This document shows positions 25,247-34,924 of a DNA stretch of 64,000 nucleotides, piece by piece. This DNA comes from Bacteroidaceae bacterium (lineage in GTDB: Bacteria > Bacteroidota > Bacteroidia > Bacteroidales > Bacteroidaceae). The translations under genes were made by a program, and so were the position numbers. Within the stretch, counting starts at the first letter, position 1, and every line of letters starts with the position of its first letter. The DNA lies in the NCBI GenBank assembly GCA_017503645.1, contig JAFVSR010000008.1, forward strand, positions 1 to 64,000, read 5' to 3'. Below the pieces are notes generated by a model. That model made no database searches and was not told where the DNA came from. It saw only the letters and a program-made list of their open reading frames with translations.

Positions 25247-26890
25247 TCAATAGGTAAATGTGCTGCCACCCAGGAATTCGCGCAACACGGATGTGGGCGG
25301 CAATATATTCTCCTGCAAAGGTATAATATAATCCAAGAAACGCAATAGTCTGCGGGCCACAGAATATTCGCGACAACTCTGCGGCACAGCACGCAGCATA
25401 GGCTCAGCCTGTGCCTTGAAGGCAGCAAGCTCATAGAAAAGCGAGGAGTTGAACATCACGTCGGCATTCTCCTGATAAGGGAATATCCACTCCTCTTCGC
25501 CCTCACGCACACTGGGCCAGCGGCTTATGGTTTCAATGGCCGAATAGCCGCGATACTTGGCATCGCGCACCATACGGCGCAGCAAGCGGGTGTCGGACGT
25601 GGAGATATAGTTGTGGTAGTCGAGTTTCATTGAGGTGAGCGCCGACACATAAATGCGGAACTTGTCATCATCGGGCACCTGCTGTGTGAGCATGGGATTA
25701 AGGCCGTGCGTGCCCTCTATCACAAGCACCATTTGCGGTGTGAGTTTTATCTTCTTTCCATTGTACTCGCGCTTGCCGGTGACGAAATTGTAGTATGGCA
25801 AATCGACCTCCTCACCTGCAAGTATCCTGGTGAGCGACTCGTTGAAATAGGGGAGGTCTATCGAGTGGATGGACTCGAAGTCGTAGTCACCGTCGGGCTT
25901 GCGGGGAGTGAGCACCCTGTCGACAAAGAAATCGTCGAGCGAAATGGCAAACGGCTTAAGGCCGCAAGCAAGCAGATGCACGCTGAGGCGCTTGCTCGAT
26001 GTTGTTTTACCCGATGACGATGGGCCGGCTATGAGCACAACCCTTGCACCGCGGCTCTTTATCTCGTCGGCCATTGCCGAGAAACGCTTCTCCTGCAACG
26101 CCTCGGCCACGTTCACCAAATCCACGGCGTGCCCGGCATTTACCGCAAGGTTGAAATCGCCTATGGTCTCCACACCCATTATCTGGTGCCAATGCAAGCG
26201 CTCTTCGAAACGCTCTTGCAGTTTCTCCTGCGGCACCTTGTCCTCAAGCGTAGTGGGGCACTCCTTATCGGGCACACGCAGCAGAACGCCTTCGGCAAAT
26301 TTTTCAATCTCAAATAGTTTTATATAGCCTGCGCTTGGGAGAAGTCCTTCGTAGTAGTGGTCTATGTAGTCGCCCAGTTTATAGTAACTGGTGTAAAGAT
26401 ATTTGTATGTTTTGAGCAGGCGCACACGGTCGATGCGCCCCAGTCGTTCGAACACCTCTATCGCCTCGGCCGTGTGGCAATCGACGCGGTGAAAGGGAAG
26501 GTCCTCGGCTATTATTTCGAGCATACGTTCACGCACACGGGCCACCTGTTCGTCATCGAGGGGTGTTTCCATACGGCAATAGTAGCCGTTTGATATAGGA
26601 TTTTCAAAACGCACCACCCCGCCGGGGAAGAGGTCATAGAGCGCCTTCATCATAACGAATGTGAGGGAGCGCACATACACGCGCATACCATCGTCGGATG
26701 TGAGGTCGAGGTACTCCACATCCTTGTGGTTATATACCTTGAAATTGAGCCCCTCTATCTCGTTGTTCACACGTGCTGCTATAACATCGTAAGGAAGATT
26801 CAGGTTAAACTCCTTGCAGGCATCGCGCAGCGTTATGCCCGACTGAAAACTCTTTGTCTCGCCACTGTTTACACAAAAAATCTTTACCAT
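25247..26890 (-). CDS. TGS-domain nucleoside (uridine-like) kinase
   Basis: 547 residues. The N-terminus is a TGS-like beta-grasp domain (IFCVNSGETKSFQSGITLRDACKEFNL), followed by a threonyl-tRNA-synthetase-like editing-type region with HxxxH-like residues (FHRVDCHTAEA), then a P-loop kinase domain with Walker A GPSSSGKTTSSKRL near 290 and DDFFVDR and IEGTHGLNP motifs as in uridine kinase/phosphoribulokinase. This fused architecture is conserved in Bacteroidota and clostridia; the true substrate is not known to me. A TAAATTCG box (26939-26932) with CAAT 20 bases upstream is a likely promoter. Divergent from the ATPase gene at 27169. Confidence 0.85.
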   Translation of the reverse strand: MVKIFCVNSGETKSFQSGITLRDACKEFNLNLPYDVIAARVNNEIEGLNFKVYNHKDVEYLDLTSDDGMRVYVRSLTFVMMKALYDLFPGGVVRFENPISNGYYCRMETPLDDEQVARVRERMLEIIAEDLPFHRVDCHTAEAIEVFERLGRIDRVRLLKTYKYLYTSYYKLGDYIDHYYEGLLPSAGYIKLFEIEKFAEGVLLRVPDKECPTTLEDKVPQEKLQERFEERLHWHQIMGVETIGDFNLAVNAGHAVDLVNVAEALQEKRFSAMADEIKSRGARVVLIAGPSSSGKTTSSKRLSVHLLACGLKPFAISLDDFFVDRVLTPRKPDGDYDFESIHSIDLPYFNESLTRILAGEEVDLPYYNFVTGKREYNGKKIKLTPQMVLVIEGTHGLNPMLTQQVPDDDKFRIYVSALTSMKLDYHNYISTSDTRLLRRMVRDAKYRGYSAIETISRWPSVREGEEEWIFPYQENADVMFNSSLFYELAAFKAQAEPMLRAVPQSCREYSVARRLLRFLDYIIPLQENILPPTSVLREFLGGSTFTY

Positions 26891-27106
26891 AACCTATATA
26901 TTTATACAGTATGCAGGCCATCGCCTGTTTGCGAATTTAAGCAGTTTATCGGCAGCCCGCAATAGTTACTGCCACTATTTTTATTGAAAAATCCCTAATT
27001 TAGTGTTTATTTACATTTGCATATTGCCCCGTTTTACAATTTCACGTGGAATAGGGCTTTTTTGCAGGGCGGCAGAATGAATTAAGAAAATTTTAATTAT
27101 CCGTTG

Positions 27107-27137
27107 TTTGTATCTATAAAACATTATGCTAATTTTG
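27107..27137 (+). promoter_or_regulatory. Promoter of the ATPase-DUF4435 pair
   Basis: TTTG (27107-27110), exactly 19 bases, TAATTTTG (27130-27137). Transcription would start near 27144, only a few bases before the ATG at 27148, which favours the second ATG (27169) as the real start. Confidence 0.8.
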
Positions 27138-27168
27138 TGAGCAGGCGATGCCGATAAACAGAATAATT

Positions 27169-27996
27169 ATGGAAAAGACAGGGCAATACATAAAAAGCAT
27201 AGAGATAGACTCTTTGTGGGCCAACCGCAAACACATCTACTGGGAACTGCGCCCCGATGTGAACATATTGAGCGGCAGCAACGGTATGGGCAAGAGCACG
27301 GTCATCAACAGGTCGGCACGCCACTTGGATATTATGCGCGAAGGAAGGCTCACCGCCAACCCCGAAAACGGCGTGCACATAAAATTCTACCCCGAGGATG
27401 CCACAAGCATAATGTTCGATGTGATAAGCAGTATCGACCGCCCCATTCTGCGTGGCGACCTGCTTGACAAAATTCCCGGTGCCGAGATACGCACCGAACT
27501 CGACTGGCAGCTATACAACCTGCAGCGTCGCTACCTGAACTACCAGGTGAACATAGGCAACAGGATAATAGCCCTGCTCACAAGCGGCAAAGCCGAGGAC
27601 CAACAGGCGGCAGCAGAGCTCACCAAGCCTAAGAAACTGTTCCAGGACCTTGTAGACGAACTTTTCACGGCGACGGCCAAAACAATAAACCGCACGAGCA
27701 ACGAGATTTTCTTTGAGCAGTATGGCGAAACCATCTCGCCCTATAAGCTATCCTCGGGCGAGAAGCAGATTCTTGTGATAATGCTCACCGCACTTGTGCA
27801 AGAGAACAAGCATTGCGTAATGCTTATGGACGAGCCCGAAATATCGCTGCACATAGAGTGGCAGCAAAGGCTTGTAAATATTATACGCACGCTGAACCCC
27901 AACGTGCAAATAATACTATGCACACACTCGCCCGCCATAATTATGGACGGCTGGGCCGATGCCGTGATAGAGATGGAGGAGATAACAATGCCGTGA
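27169..27996 (+). CDS. AAA/ABC-type ATPase, partner of DUF4435 protein (PARIS AriA-like)
   Basis: 275 residues from the ATG at 27169 (chosen because the promoter leaves almost no leader for the ATG at 27148). An SMC/ABC-like ATPase: Walker A GSNGMGKST at 36-44, signature-like LSSGEKQ at 194-200, Walker B VMLMDEPE about 217-224, and H-loop THSP about 252. It has the AAA_21/OLD-like layout but is shorter than typical AriA of PARIS. Followed after 19 bp by a DUF4435 gene, the same order as ariA-ariB. In PARIS the ATPase holds the nuclease until a phage anti-restriction protein triggers release. Whether this shorter chromosomal pair is defensive is inference. Confidence 0.82.
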   Translation: MEKTGQYIKSIEIDSLWANRKHIYWELRPDVNILSGSNGMGKSTVINRSARHLDIMREGRLTANPENGVHIKFYPEDATSIMFDVISSIDRPILRGDLLDKIPGAEIRTELDWQLYNLQRRYLNYQVNIGNRIIALLTSGKAEDQQAAAELTKPKKLFQDLVDELFTATAKTINRTSNEIFFEQYGETISPYKLSSGEKQILVIMLTALVQENKHCVMLMDEPEISLHIEWQQRLVNIIRTLNPNVQIILCTHSPAIIMDGWADAVIEMEEITMP

Positions 27997-28015
27997 CACA
28001 CCACACGCAAGCATA

Positions 28016-29056
28016 ATGAAGAAACTCACCGGTTACCTGAACTCCGCTTTCATTGAGGCCGCCAACAAACTGCGCCCCAAGAGAGCAAAGAACCGCATAA
28101 TAGCCTATGTGGAGAGCTACGACGATATCTCCTTCTGGCGCAGCATATTCGAGGAGTTCGAGAACGAGCATTACAAATTCGAGGTGATGTTGCCGGCACG
28201 CGGCAAGCTCACGAAGGGCAAGAAGCAGGCTATGATGAATATGTTGGGCGAGGCTGTAGGGCGTAATATGATTGCCTGCGTAGATGCCGACTACGACTAT
28301 CTGATGCAGGGTGCCACATCAACATCGCGGCAGATGCTGAACAACCCATACATTCTGCACACCTATGCATACTCGATAGAGAATCTCAAATGCTATGCCG
28401 ACAGTCTTAAGCAGGTGTGCGTGCAAAGCACGCTCAACGATATGAGCGTGATGGATATTCCCGCGTTTATGAAACTATACTCGCAAATATGCTACCCGCT
28501 GTTTGTGTGGAACATTCTGCTATACCGCCGTCACGACCTCAAAACAATGAGTATGCAACGCTTTTGCGAGATTGTGAGGCTCACATCCTTCAACATAGAG
28601 AACCCTGCACTATCGCTCAAACAGCTCGAGGGGCGCGTGAGCCACAACATCGCTCTTTTGGAGAAAAACCACCCACAACTGCTCGATGATTATGAGGAGC
28701 TGAAGAAGGAGCTTACCACGATGGGAATAGTGCCCGAGGAGTGCTATTTCTATATTCAAGGGCACCACATTATGGACAGCGTTGTTATGCGCATCCTCTC
28801 GCCCATATGCCGTTTTCTGCGTGGCAAGCGCGAAAGAGAGATTGAAAAATATGCATATCACCGCCAGCAATATGCCAACGAGCTCTCCTCGTACCGCCAC
28901 AGCCAGTGCGATGTGGCGCTTATGCTCAGCAAGAACACCAATTACAAAGAGGCCGCACCCTACAAGCGTTTGAAGGATGACATTGAACAACTATTGCAAA
29001 CAATAGGAAAAGAGGAGACGGTGGCAACTACTGACGCCTCCAAAAAGCAGGCATAA
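28016..29056 (+). CDS. DUF4435 protein, TOPRIM-like (PARIS AriB-like)
   Basis: 346 residues. N-terminal TOPRIM-like motifs: IIAYVESYDDISFW with Glu33 and Asp36/37, and IACVDADYDYL with Asp90, 92 and 94, the metal-binding set expected of a nuclease. AYSIENLKCY follows at about 128, a DUF4435 hallmark. The C-terminal half is helical with a basic patch (RGKREREIEKYAYHRQQ). DUF4435 is the family of AriB, the effector of PARIS, which cleaves tRNA when released by its ATPase. Pairs with the ATPase gene 19 bp upstream. Its last 29 bp overlap the 3' end of trkH on the other strand. Confidence 0.82.
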   Translation: MKKLTGYLNSAFIEAANKLRPKRAKNRIIAYVESYDDISFWRSIFEEFENEHYKFEVMLPARGKLTKGKKQAMMNMLGEAVGRNMIACVDADYDYLMQGATSTSRQMLNNPYILHTYAYSIENLKCYADSLKQVCVQSTLNDMSVMDIPAFMKLYSQICYPLFVWNILLYRRHDLKTMSMQRFCEIVRLTSFNIENPALSLKQLEGRVSHNIALLEKNHPQLLDDYEELKKELTTMGIVPEECYFYIQGHHIMDSVVMRILSPICRFLRGKREREIEKYAYHRQQYANELSSYRHSQCDVALMLSKNTNYKEAAPYKRLKDDIEQLLQTIGKEETVATTDASKKQA

Positions 29057-30482
29057 GCAACAGGAGCACCGCAAAAAATTCCAAACGGCCAACCAGCATC
29101 TGGAACGAACAGAACCACTTAACGAGCGCGGGAAGCGTGGAGAACGAGTCCATAGGACCATAATGGCCGAACGCAGGGCCCACGTTACCCACCGACGTTA
29201 CCGAAAGGCCGTAAGCATCAAGGAAATCGAGACCGAAAGTCATATTTACAAATACCCCCACCACAACGGTAGCCACATATATAACGGTATAGGCCAAGAT
29301 GGCCGACTGCACCGATGAGGGAACAATCTTGCCACTCATACGCACAGGAATAACCGCATTGGGGTGCAGTATGCGCTTAAACTCATTGAACATCACACGC
29401 CCAAGGATTGATATGCGGACACACTTCATAGCACCACTTGTGGAGCCCGAACAGGCACCAAGAAACATAACGGCGCTTATCATAAGCCATAATATTGGCT
29501 GCCACAGCACGTAGTTGGAGGTGGCAAAGCCGGTTGTTGTCTGTATTGACACCACTTGAAAAAGCGATGTACGGAAGGACTCCTCAACGCCCATTGGAGT
29601 GGTGAAGAATAGCCCAACGGTAATGAGTATAGTGAAAAGCAGCACCGAGCCGGCATATACACGAAACTCACTGTCACGTAAGAGGTCGCCAAAACGAGCC
29701 TTAAAAAAGAACAGATAGAGCAACGACAAATTAACACCACCCAAGAACATAAATAGCGTAACCACATATTCTATAAGCGGAGAATTATATGTTGCGATAC
29801 TTGCCTGCTTGGTGGAAAAGCCACCCGTCGAGACGGTGGACATTGCGTGACACAGCGCATCGAACTTTCCCATACCGGCAAGATAGAACGACACGGTGGC
29901 TATTATTGTGAGGCCTATGTATATTGTGAGAATCCAGCGGGCCGCAACCGAGATGCGGGGATGCAGTTTGGCTCGCATAGGGCCCACCGACTCGGCTGCA
30001 AACAGATTTATGTCGCCCAAACCAAACACGGGGAACACCGCCACGGTGAAGAACACTATACCCAAACCGCCTACCCAATGTGTCATTGAACGCCAAAAGA
30101 GAAGGCTGTGTGGCAAGGCTTCGACATTGCTGACCACCGAGGCTCCTGTAGTGGAAAAACCCGACATTGTTTCGAAAAAGGCATCGGTAACCGATGGGAG
30201 CGAGCCACTCAAATAGTATGGTATGGCACCGAACAGAGAGAATAATATCCAACAGAAGGTAACCACTATATAGCCATCTTTGCGCGATATGTTGCGCTCC
30301 TTGCCACGGCCTATGTATGCAAGCACGGCACCCGTGCCCACCATCGCGGCAAGGGTGTATAGGTATGTATCTATTATTGTTTCGTGGTAGTAGAAGGCTA
30401 CGGCAAGGCTTGTGAGCAGGAAGGCTGCTTCGATGAAAAGCAGCAGGCCCAGAATCCTTGATATGATTTTTGGGTGAAACAT
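29028..30482 (-). CDS. trkH: Trk potassium uptake channel TrkH
   Basis: 484-residue integral membrane protein of the TrkH/KtrB family with about ten membrane segments and the four selectivity-filter-like P-loops (for example SGFSTTGASVVS, STGGFSTKQAS, QTTTGFATSNY, TSVGNVGPAFG). Imports potassium with the TrkA protein. ATG at 30482 overlaps the trkA stop (TGATG), so translation is coupled. Convergent with, and overlapping by 29 bp, the DUF4435 gene. Last gene of dxs-trkA-trkH. Confidence 0.95.
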   Translation of the reverse strand: MFHPKIISRILGLLLFIEAAFLLTSLAVAFYYHETIIDTYLYTLAAMVGTGAVLAYIGRGKERNISRKDGYIVVTFCWILFSLFGAIPYYLSGSLPSVTDAFFETMSGFSTTGASVVSNVEALPHSLLFWRSMTHWVGGLGIVFFTVAVFPVFGLGDINLFAAESVGPMRAKLHPRISVAARWILTIYIGLTIIATVSFYLAGMGKFDALCHAMSTVSTGGFSTKQASIATYNSPLIEYVVTLFMFLGGVNLSLLYLFFFKARFGDLLRDSEFRVYAGSVLLFTILITVGLFFTTPMGVEESFRTSLFQVVSIQTTTGFATSNYVLWQPILWLMISAVMFLGACSGSTSGAMKCVRISILGRVMFNEFKRILHPNAVIPVRMSGKIVPSSVQSAILAYTVIYVATVVVGVFVNMTFGLDFLDAYGLSVTSVGNVGPAFGHYGPMDSFSTLPALVKWFCSFQMLVGRLEFFAVLLLLMPAFWRRQ

Positions 30483-31819
30483 CAATTAAAATATTTTTCA
30501 AGTTTCTTTATCACCTGTTCCAGGCAGAATACGATAACGTGGTCGTCGGCCTGGATAACGGTGTTACCCGTTACGTGCATACCCTCGCCGTTGCGTATGA
30601 GGCCGCCGATGTTTGCACCCGCCGGCAATGACAACTCCTTCACAGCCTTTTTGGTGATGGGGGCACCCTCTTTCACGGGGAACTCCACTACCACCGCCTG
30701 TATGAAGGTGAGGCACTTGACGCTGGAGACATCGGTGTTGAGCATCATTTGGAAGATATTGCTTGCCGCCAACTTCTTCTTGTTTATCACCGAGCCAATA
30801 TCCATATTTTCGGCCATTGATATGTATTCGATATTCTCAACTTCGGCAACGGTACGATACACCCCCGAGCGTTTTGCCGAGAGGCAGGCAAGTATGTTTG
30901 TTTCGGAATTGTCGCTGAGGGCGATGAAGGCATCGGTATGTTCCATACCCTCGCTGCGCAACAGTTCGGGGTCGCGAGCATCACCGTTTATTATCATCAC
31001 CTTGTCATCGACAAGCTCAAGCAGTTTGCGACAACGTGCCAAATCGCTCTCGATTATTTTTACCTTTATGTTATCGGGGATGAGTTTGGTGGTGCGCACG
31101 GCAATGCGGCTGCCGCCCATTATGATGAGGCTGCGCACCTCGGAAAATTCCGATTTTCCACACATATTGCGCACGTAAGGAATCTTCTCCTTCACGGTCA
31201 TAAAGCAGACAAGATCGTCGGGCTCCACGGCATCATTGCCGCGTGGGATGATGGTTTCGTCGCCACGTTGTATGGCCACAATATGATATGGGGTATCACC
31301 CGGGAAATCCTTAAACAGGGTACCCAGGATGGGAGCGCCCTCGCGCACTTTCACGCCCACCATAACAAGTGCGCCATTGCCAAATTCAAGGAACTGCCTC
31401 ATCCAGCTGTATTTGATGCTGGTGGCAATCTCCTCTGCGGCAAGCTGTTCGGGGTATATGAGCGAATCTATTCCCAACGACACGAAATAGGCCTTGTTTT
31501 TGGGTTGCAGGTATTCGTAATTGTCGATGCGCGCAACGGTTTTCTTTGCGCCAAGATAGTGAGCAAGAATACAGGCCGTCACATTGTCACTTTCGTTGGG
31601 AGTAACGGCGACAAAGAGGTCGGCATCGTTGGCACCGGCAGATTTGAGGTCGGAAATTTTTGTAGGTAACCCCACTTGGGCTTTGAGGTCGAAAAGCGAC
31701 TCCATCTTGCCCAGTTTTTCCTCGCTTTCGTCAAGAAGCACCACATTTTCGTTGCCCACGGAAAGCATCTTTGCAAGGTGTGTACCAACGGCACCTGCGC
31801 CGGCTATAACAATTTTCAT
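30482..31819 (-). CDS. trkA: Trk system potassium uptake regulator TrkA
   Basis: 445-residue cytosolic gating ring protein with two RCK N/C units: MKIVIAGAGAVGTHLAKML (NAD-binding Rossmann) at 1-19 and IMGGSRIAVRTTKLIPDN at about 229, each followed by a TrkA-C domain. Full-length double-RCK form as in E. coli TrkA. One base separates its start from the dxs stop. Binds NAD/ATP in family members and opens TrkH. Confidence 0.95.
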   Translation of the reverse strand: MKIVIAGAGAVGTHLAKMLSVGNENVVLLDESEEKLGKMESLFDLKAQVGLPTKISDLKSAGANDADLFVAVTPNESDNVTACILAHYLGAKKTVARIDNYEYLQPKNKAYFVSLGIDSLIYPEQLAAEEIATSIKYSWMRQFLEFGNGALVMVGVKVREGAPILGTLFKDFPGDTPYHIVAIQRGDETIIPRGNDAVEPDDLVCFMTVKEKIPYVRNMCGKSEFSEVRSLIIMGGSRIAVRTTKLIPDNIKVKIIESDLARCRKLLELVDDKVMIINGDARDPELLRSEGMEHTDAFIALSDNSETNILACLSAKRSGVYRTVAEVENIEYISMAENMDIGSVINKKKLAASNIFQMMLNTDVSSVKCLTFIQAVVVEFPVKEGAPITKKAVKELSLPAGANIGGLIRNGEGMHVTGNTVIQADDHVIVFCLEQVIKKLEKYFN

Positions 31820-31820
31820 A

Positions 31821-33725
31821 CTACTGTTTTTTGCATTTCAGTATAGCTTGCAGAACGGCATCGCTATCCATCGAGTACTTTTTATAAAGTTCGGGGGTTG
31901 TTCCGTGTTCTACAAACAGATCGGGAATACCTATGGTTATTATGTGCGGGGTATATCCATTCTGTGTCATATATTCGGCAACAGCACTGCCAAGACCACC
32001 CTTGACAACACCATCCTCAAGAGTAATCACATACTTGAATTTCTCGCCCACGGTGTGCAGTATATCCGTATCTATGGGTTTGAGGTAACGCATATCGTAG
32101 TGTGCCACGCTCACGCCCTGTTCACCGGCTGCTGCTATGGCGCTCTCGGCAAGTTTGCCTATGGGGCCCAATGTGAGCAGAGCTACATCGCTACCCTCCT
32201 GCATAAGACGGCCCTTGCCCACAGGAACAGACTCAAGCGGACAACGCCAGTCGGCAAGAGAGCCCTTGCCACGGGGATAGCGTATGACGAATGTACCCAT
32301 ATCGGGCTGCTGGGCCGTGTACATAAGGCGGCGCAGTTCGCGTTCGTCATAGGGCGAGGATATTGTGATGTTGGGTATGGGGCGCAGATAGGCTAAGTCG
32401 AAAGCTCCGTGATGCGTGGGGCCGTCCTCGCCCACAATACCTGCGCGGTCGAGACAAAGTATCATATTCACACGTTGCAGTGCCGCATCGTGTATGAGGT
32501 TGTCGTATGCACGCTGCATAAACGACGAATAGATATTGCAGAAGGGAACCAGGCCGCCCTTTGCAAGGCCGGCCGAGAAGGTCACCGCGTGTCCCTCGGC
32601 TATGCCCACATCGAAGAAACGCTGAGGCATTTCGTTCATCAGCAGGTTCATAGAACAGCCTGTGGGCATAGCAGGCGTTATTCCCACAACCTTGTCATTG
32701 GCACGGGCAAGTTCCACAAGTGTTTCGCCAAAGACATCCTGAAAACGGGGGTTGGCGCTGTCTTTCACTATGCGCTCACCTGTTTCAATGTCGAAGATGC
32801 CGGGCTGATGCCACACTGTGGGTGTCTTTTCGGCAGGCTCGAAGCCCTTGCCTTTCACCGTGTTTATGTGAAGCATCTTGGGGCCCTTCATATCCTTCAC
32901 CATACGCAGCATACGAACAAGTTCGAGCACATCGTGCCCGTCTATGGGGCCGAAATAGCGTGCTGCCATCACATCGAAGATATTGTGGCGACGGAAAAGC
33001 ATAGCCTTAAGCCCGTTGTTGAAGCGTGTGATAACGCCTGCACGGCGCTTGTTGAGCAGACCTATGCTTGTGAGACCGCGGGCTATCTTGTTGCGCACCT
33101 TGTTGTAGAAACGCGACGAGTGCATTGTTATGAGCAATTGGCTCAAACCACCCACGCTCTTGTCTATCGACATATTGTTGTCGTTGAGAATAACCAGAAG
33201 GTTGTTCTCGCAATTGGACATATTGTTGAGGCCCTCAAACGCCAGACCGCCACTCATAGAGCCATCGCCTATGATTGCCACCACGTGCTCGTCGGCCTTG
33301 TTCTGCAAGGTTGCCGACACGGCAAGACCGAGTGCCGCCGATATGGAGTTTGAGGCGTGCCCTGCCATAAAGGCATCGTATTCGCTCTCATCGGGCGAGG
33401 GGAAGGGTTTTACGCCACCCAATTTGCGGTTTGTATGGAATATGTCGCGACGGCCGGTGAGTATTTTATGGCCATAAGCCTGATGGCCCACATCCCACAC
33501 AAGTTTGTCCGACGGGGTGTCGAACACATAATGCAAAGCCACTGTGAGCTCTACCGAGCCAAGACTTGATGCAAAGTGACCGGGATTGGTGGAGCACGAT
33601 TCTATGATAAAATTTCTCAATTCCCTGCACACGTCGGGGAGTTTATCCTCGGGCAATGCACGAAGGTCGGCAGGGGAATCAATCTTTCCCAAAATGGGAT
33701 ATTTTGTATCGTTTTCTTTTTCCAT
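31821..33725 (-). CDS. dxs: 1-deoxy-D-xylulose-5-phosphate synthase
   Basis: First enzyme of the MEP pathway: pyruvate plus glyceraldehyde-3-phosphate to DXP with thiamine diphosphate. 634 residues from the ATG at 33725; an upstream in-frame non-ATG would add 8 residues. TPP motif [16 protein letters not shown], the [12 protein letters not shown] and [13 protein letters not shown] regions, and the transketolase-type pyrimidine domain [21 protein letters not shown] are visible. A TATCTTTG box (33881-33874) is the likely promoter -7 element. Leads an operon with trkA and trkH, a pairing with no obvious metabolic logic. Confidence 0.96.
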   Translation of the reverse strand: MEKENDTKYPILGKIDSPADLRALPEDKLPDVCRELRNFIIESCSTNPGHFASSLGSVELTVALHYVFDTPSDKLVWDVGHQAYGHKILTGRRDIFHTNRKLGGVKPFPSPDESEYDAFMAGHASNSISAALGLAVSATLQNKADEHVVAIIGDGSMSGGLAFEGLNNMSNCENNLLVILNDNNMSIDKSVGGLSQLLITMHSSRFYNKVRNKIARGLTSIGLLNKRRAGVITRFNNGLKAMLFRRHNIFDVMAARYFGPIDGHDVLELVRMLRMVKDMKGPKMLHINTVKGKGFEPAEKTPTVWHQPGIFDIETGERIVKDSANPRFQDVFGETLVELARANDKVVGITPAMPTGCSMNLLMNEMPQRFFDVGIAEGHAVTFSAGLAKGGLVPFCNIYSSFMQRAYDNLIHDAALQRVNMILCLDRAGIVGEDGPTHHGAFDLAYLRPIPNITISSPYDERELRRLMYTAQQPDMGTFVIRYPRGKGSLADWRCPLESVPVGKGRLMQEGSDVALLTLGPIGKLAESAIAAAGEQGVSVAHYDMRYLKPIDTDILHTVGEKFKYVITLEDGVVKGGLGSAVAEYMTQNGYTPHIITIGIPDLFVEHGTTPELYKKYSMDSDAVLQAILKCKKQ

Positions 33726-33903
33726 ATTCTTATAATAGCAATTTGCCAACGATAAAGATATAGGTTAAAATGTAAAAAAACAATTTTTCAGCATTTTTTT
33801 GAACAGGCACGCCATAAAAGAGCCCACACTCCTTACTTTATCAAAAAACTTTTAATTGCGTTTTTTTTGAATGCAAAGATAAGCAATAATCGTTTAACTT
33901 CAT

Positions 33904-33911
33904 TAAATTTG
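33904..33911 (+). promoter_or_regulatory. Candidate -7 box for the GSCFA/murF-alr unit
   Basis: TAAATTTG lies 17 bp before the ATG at 33929. I see no TTTG at the correct distance upstream, so this is a partial match. Confidence 0.45.
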
Positions 33912-33928
33912 TAATAAATTAGAGCCAT

Positions 33929-34924
33929 ATGATATTCACCACGCCTGTTAATGCAGCAAAGAGCGACTTTGAAATTGCACACAAAAGCAACATAATGCTT
34001 TTGGGTTCCTGTTTTGCACAAAACATAGGGCACAGATTGCAGGCGTGCAAGTTCAATATCTGCACCAATCCGTTCGGCATCACATACAACCCTCTATCCA
34101 TTGCCACCATTCTGCATAGGATAGTGACGGGAGAGCCGTTCACAGCCCTGTCGCCCGAGCTTGTCGAGAACGGCGGGAGATGGCACAGCCTGCTGCACCA
34201 CAGCGACTTTTCGCGCCACACGCAAGAGGAGTTGTTGGCAAGCATAAACAGCAGTTTGCAGGAGGCACACGGGCGCGTGCAAACAATTGATGTGTTGATA
34301 ATTACATTTGGCACGGCCTATGTTTACACACTTGGCAGCGATGGTATGGTGGTAAACAACTGCCACAAGCTGCCCGCAGGCCAATTCACGCGCAGGCTGT
34401 TGAGCACAGAGGAGATAGCCGATGCGGTGAGCAAAGCGCTTGCACCTATAATAGCAGGCCGCCCCGATGTGAAGATTATCTTCACCGTAAGCCCCATAAG
34501 GCACCTGCGCGACGGGGCACACGACAACCAACTGAGCAAAGCCACATTGCTGCTTGCAATAGAGCGGCTGCAAAAGAGGTTGGGCAATAACACAGCCTAT
34601 TTCCCGTCGTACGAGATAGTGCTCGACGAGCTACGCGACTACCGCTTTTATGCCGAAGATATGACACACCCCTCACCCCAGGCAGTGGAATACATATGGG
34701 AAAAATTTGCCGATGCATATTTGAGCAAAGGCAGCCGCGCCTTGTGCCAAACAATAGAGGATATAAACCGAGCTATGGCACACAAGCCATTCGATGCCAC
34801 CGGCAACGCATACAGGGATTTTATGCGCGCCACACTTAAAAAGATAGAGGCTGTAAAGCAACAGCATCCTTACCTTAATTTTGAAAAGGATATAGAACAA
34901 TGCAATACACTATTGAACAAATAA
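33929..34924 (+). CDS. GSCFA domain protein
   Basis: 331 residues with the GSCFA motif itself (LLGSCFAQNIG, about 24-34) and family segments ITFGTAYVY, PAGQFTRRLLS and FTVSPIRHLRDG. The family resembles SGNH/GDSL hydrolases, with the serine of GSCF and a late DMTHPS segment as possible catalytic residues; the activity is not known. The gene overlaps the start of murF-alr by 25 bp, so it is probably tied to cell-envelope synthesis. No signal peptide. Confidence 0.9.
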   Translation: MIFTTPVNAAKSDFEIAHKSNIMLLGSCFAQNIGHRLQACKFNICTNPFGITYNPLSIATILHRIVTGEPFTALSPELVENGGRWHSLLHHSDFSRHTQEELLASINSSLQEAHGRVQTIDVLIITFGTAYVYTLGSDGMVVNNCHKLPAGQFTRRLLSTEEIADAVSKALAPIIAGRPDVKIIFTVSPIRHLRDGAHDNQLSKATLLLAIERLQKRLGNNTAYFPSYEIVLDELRDYRFYAEDMTHPSPQAVEYIWEKFADAYLSKGSRALCQTIEDINRAMAHKPFDATGNAYRDFMRATLKKIEAVKQQHPYLNFEKDIEQCNTLLNK

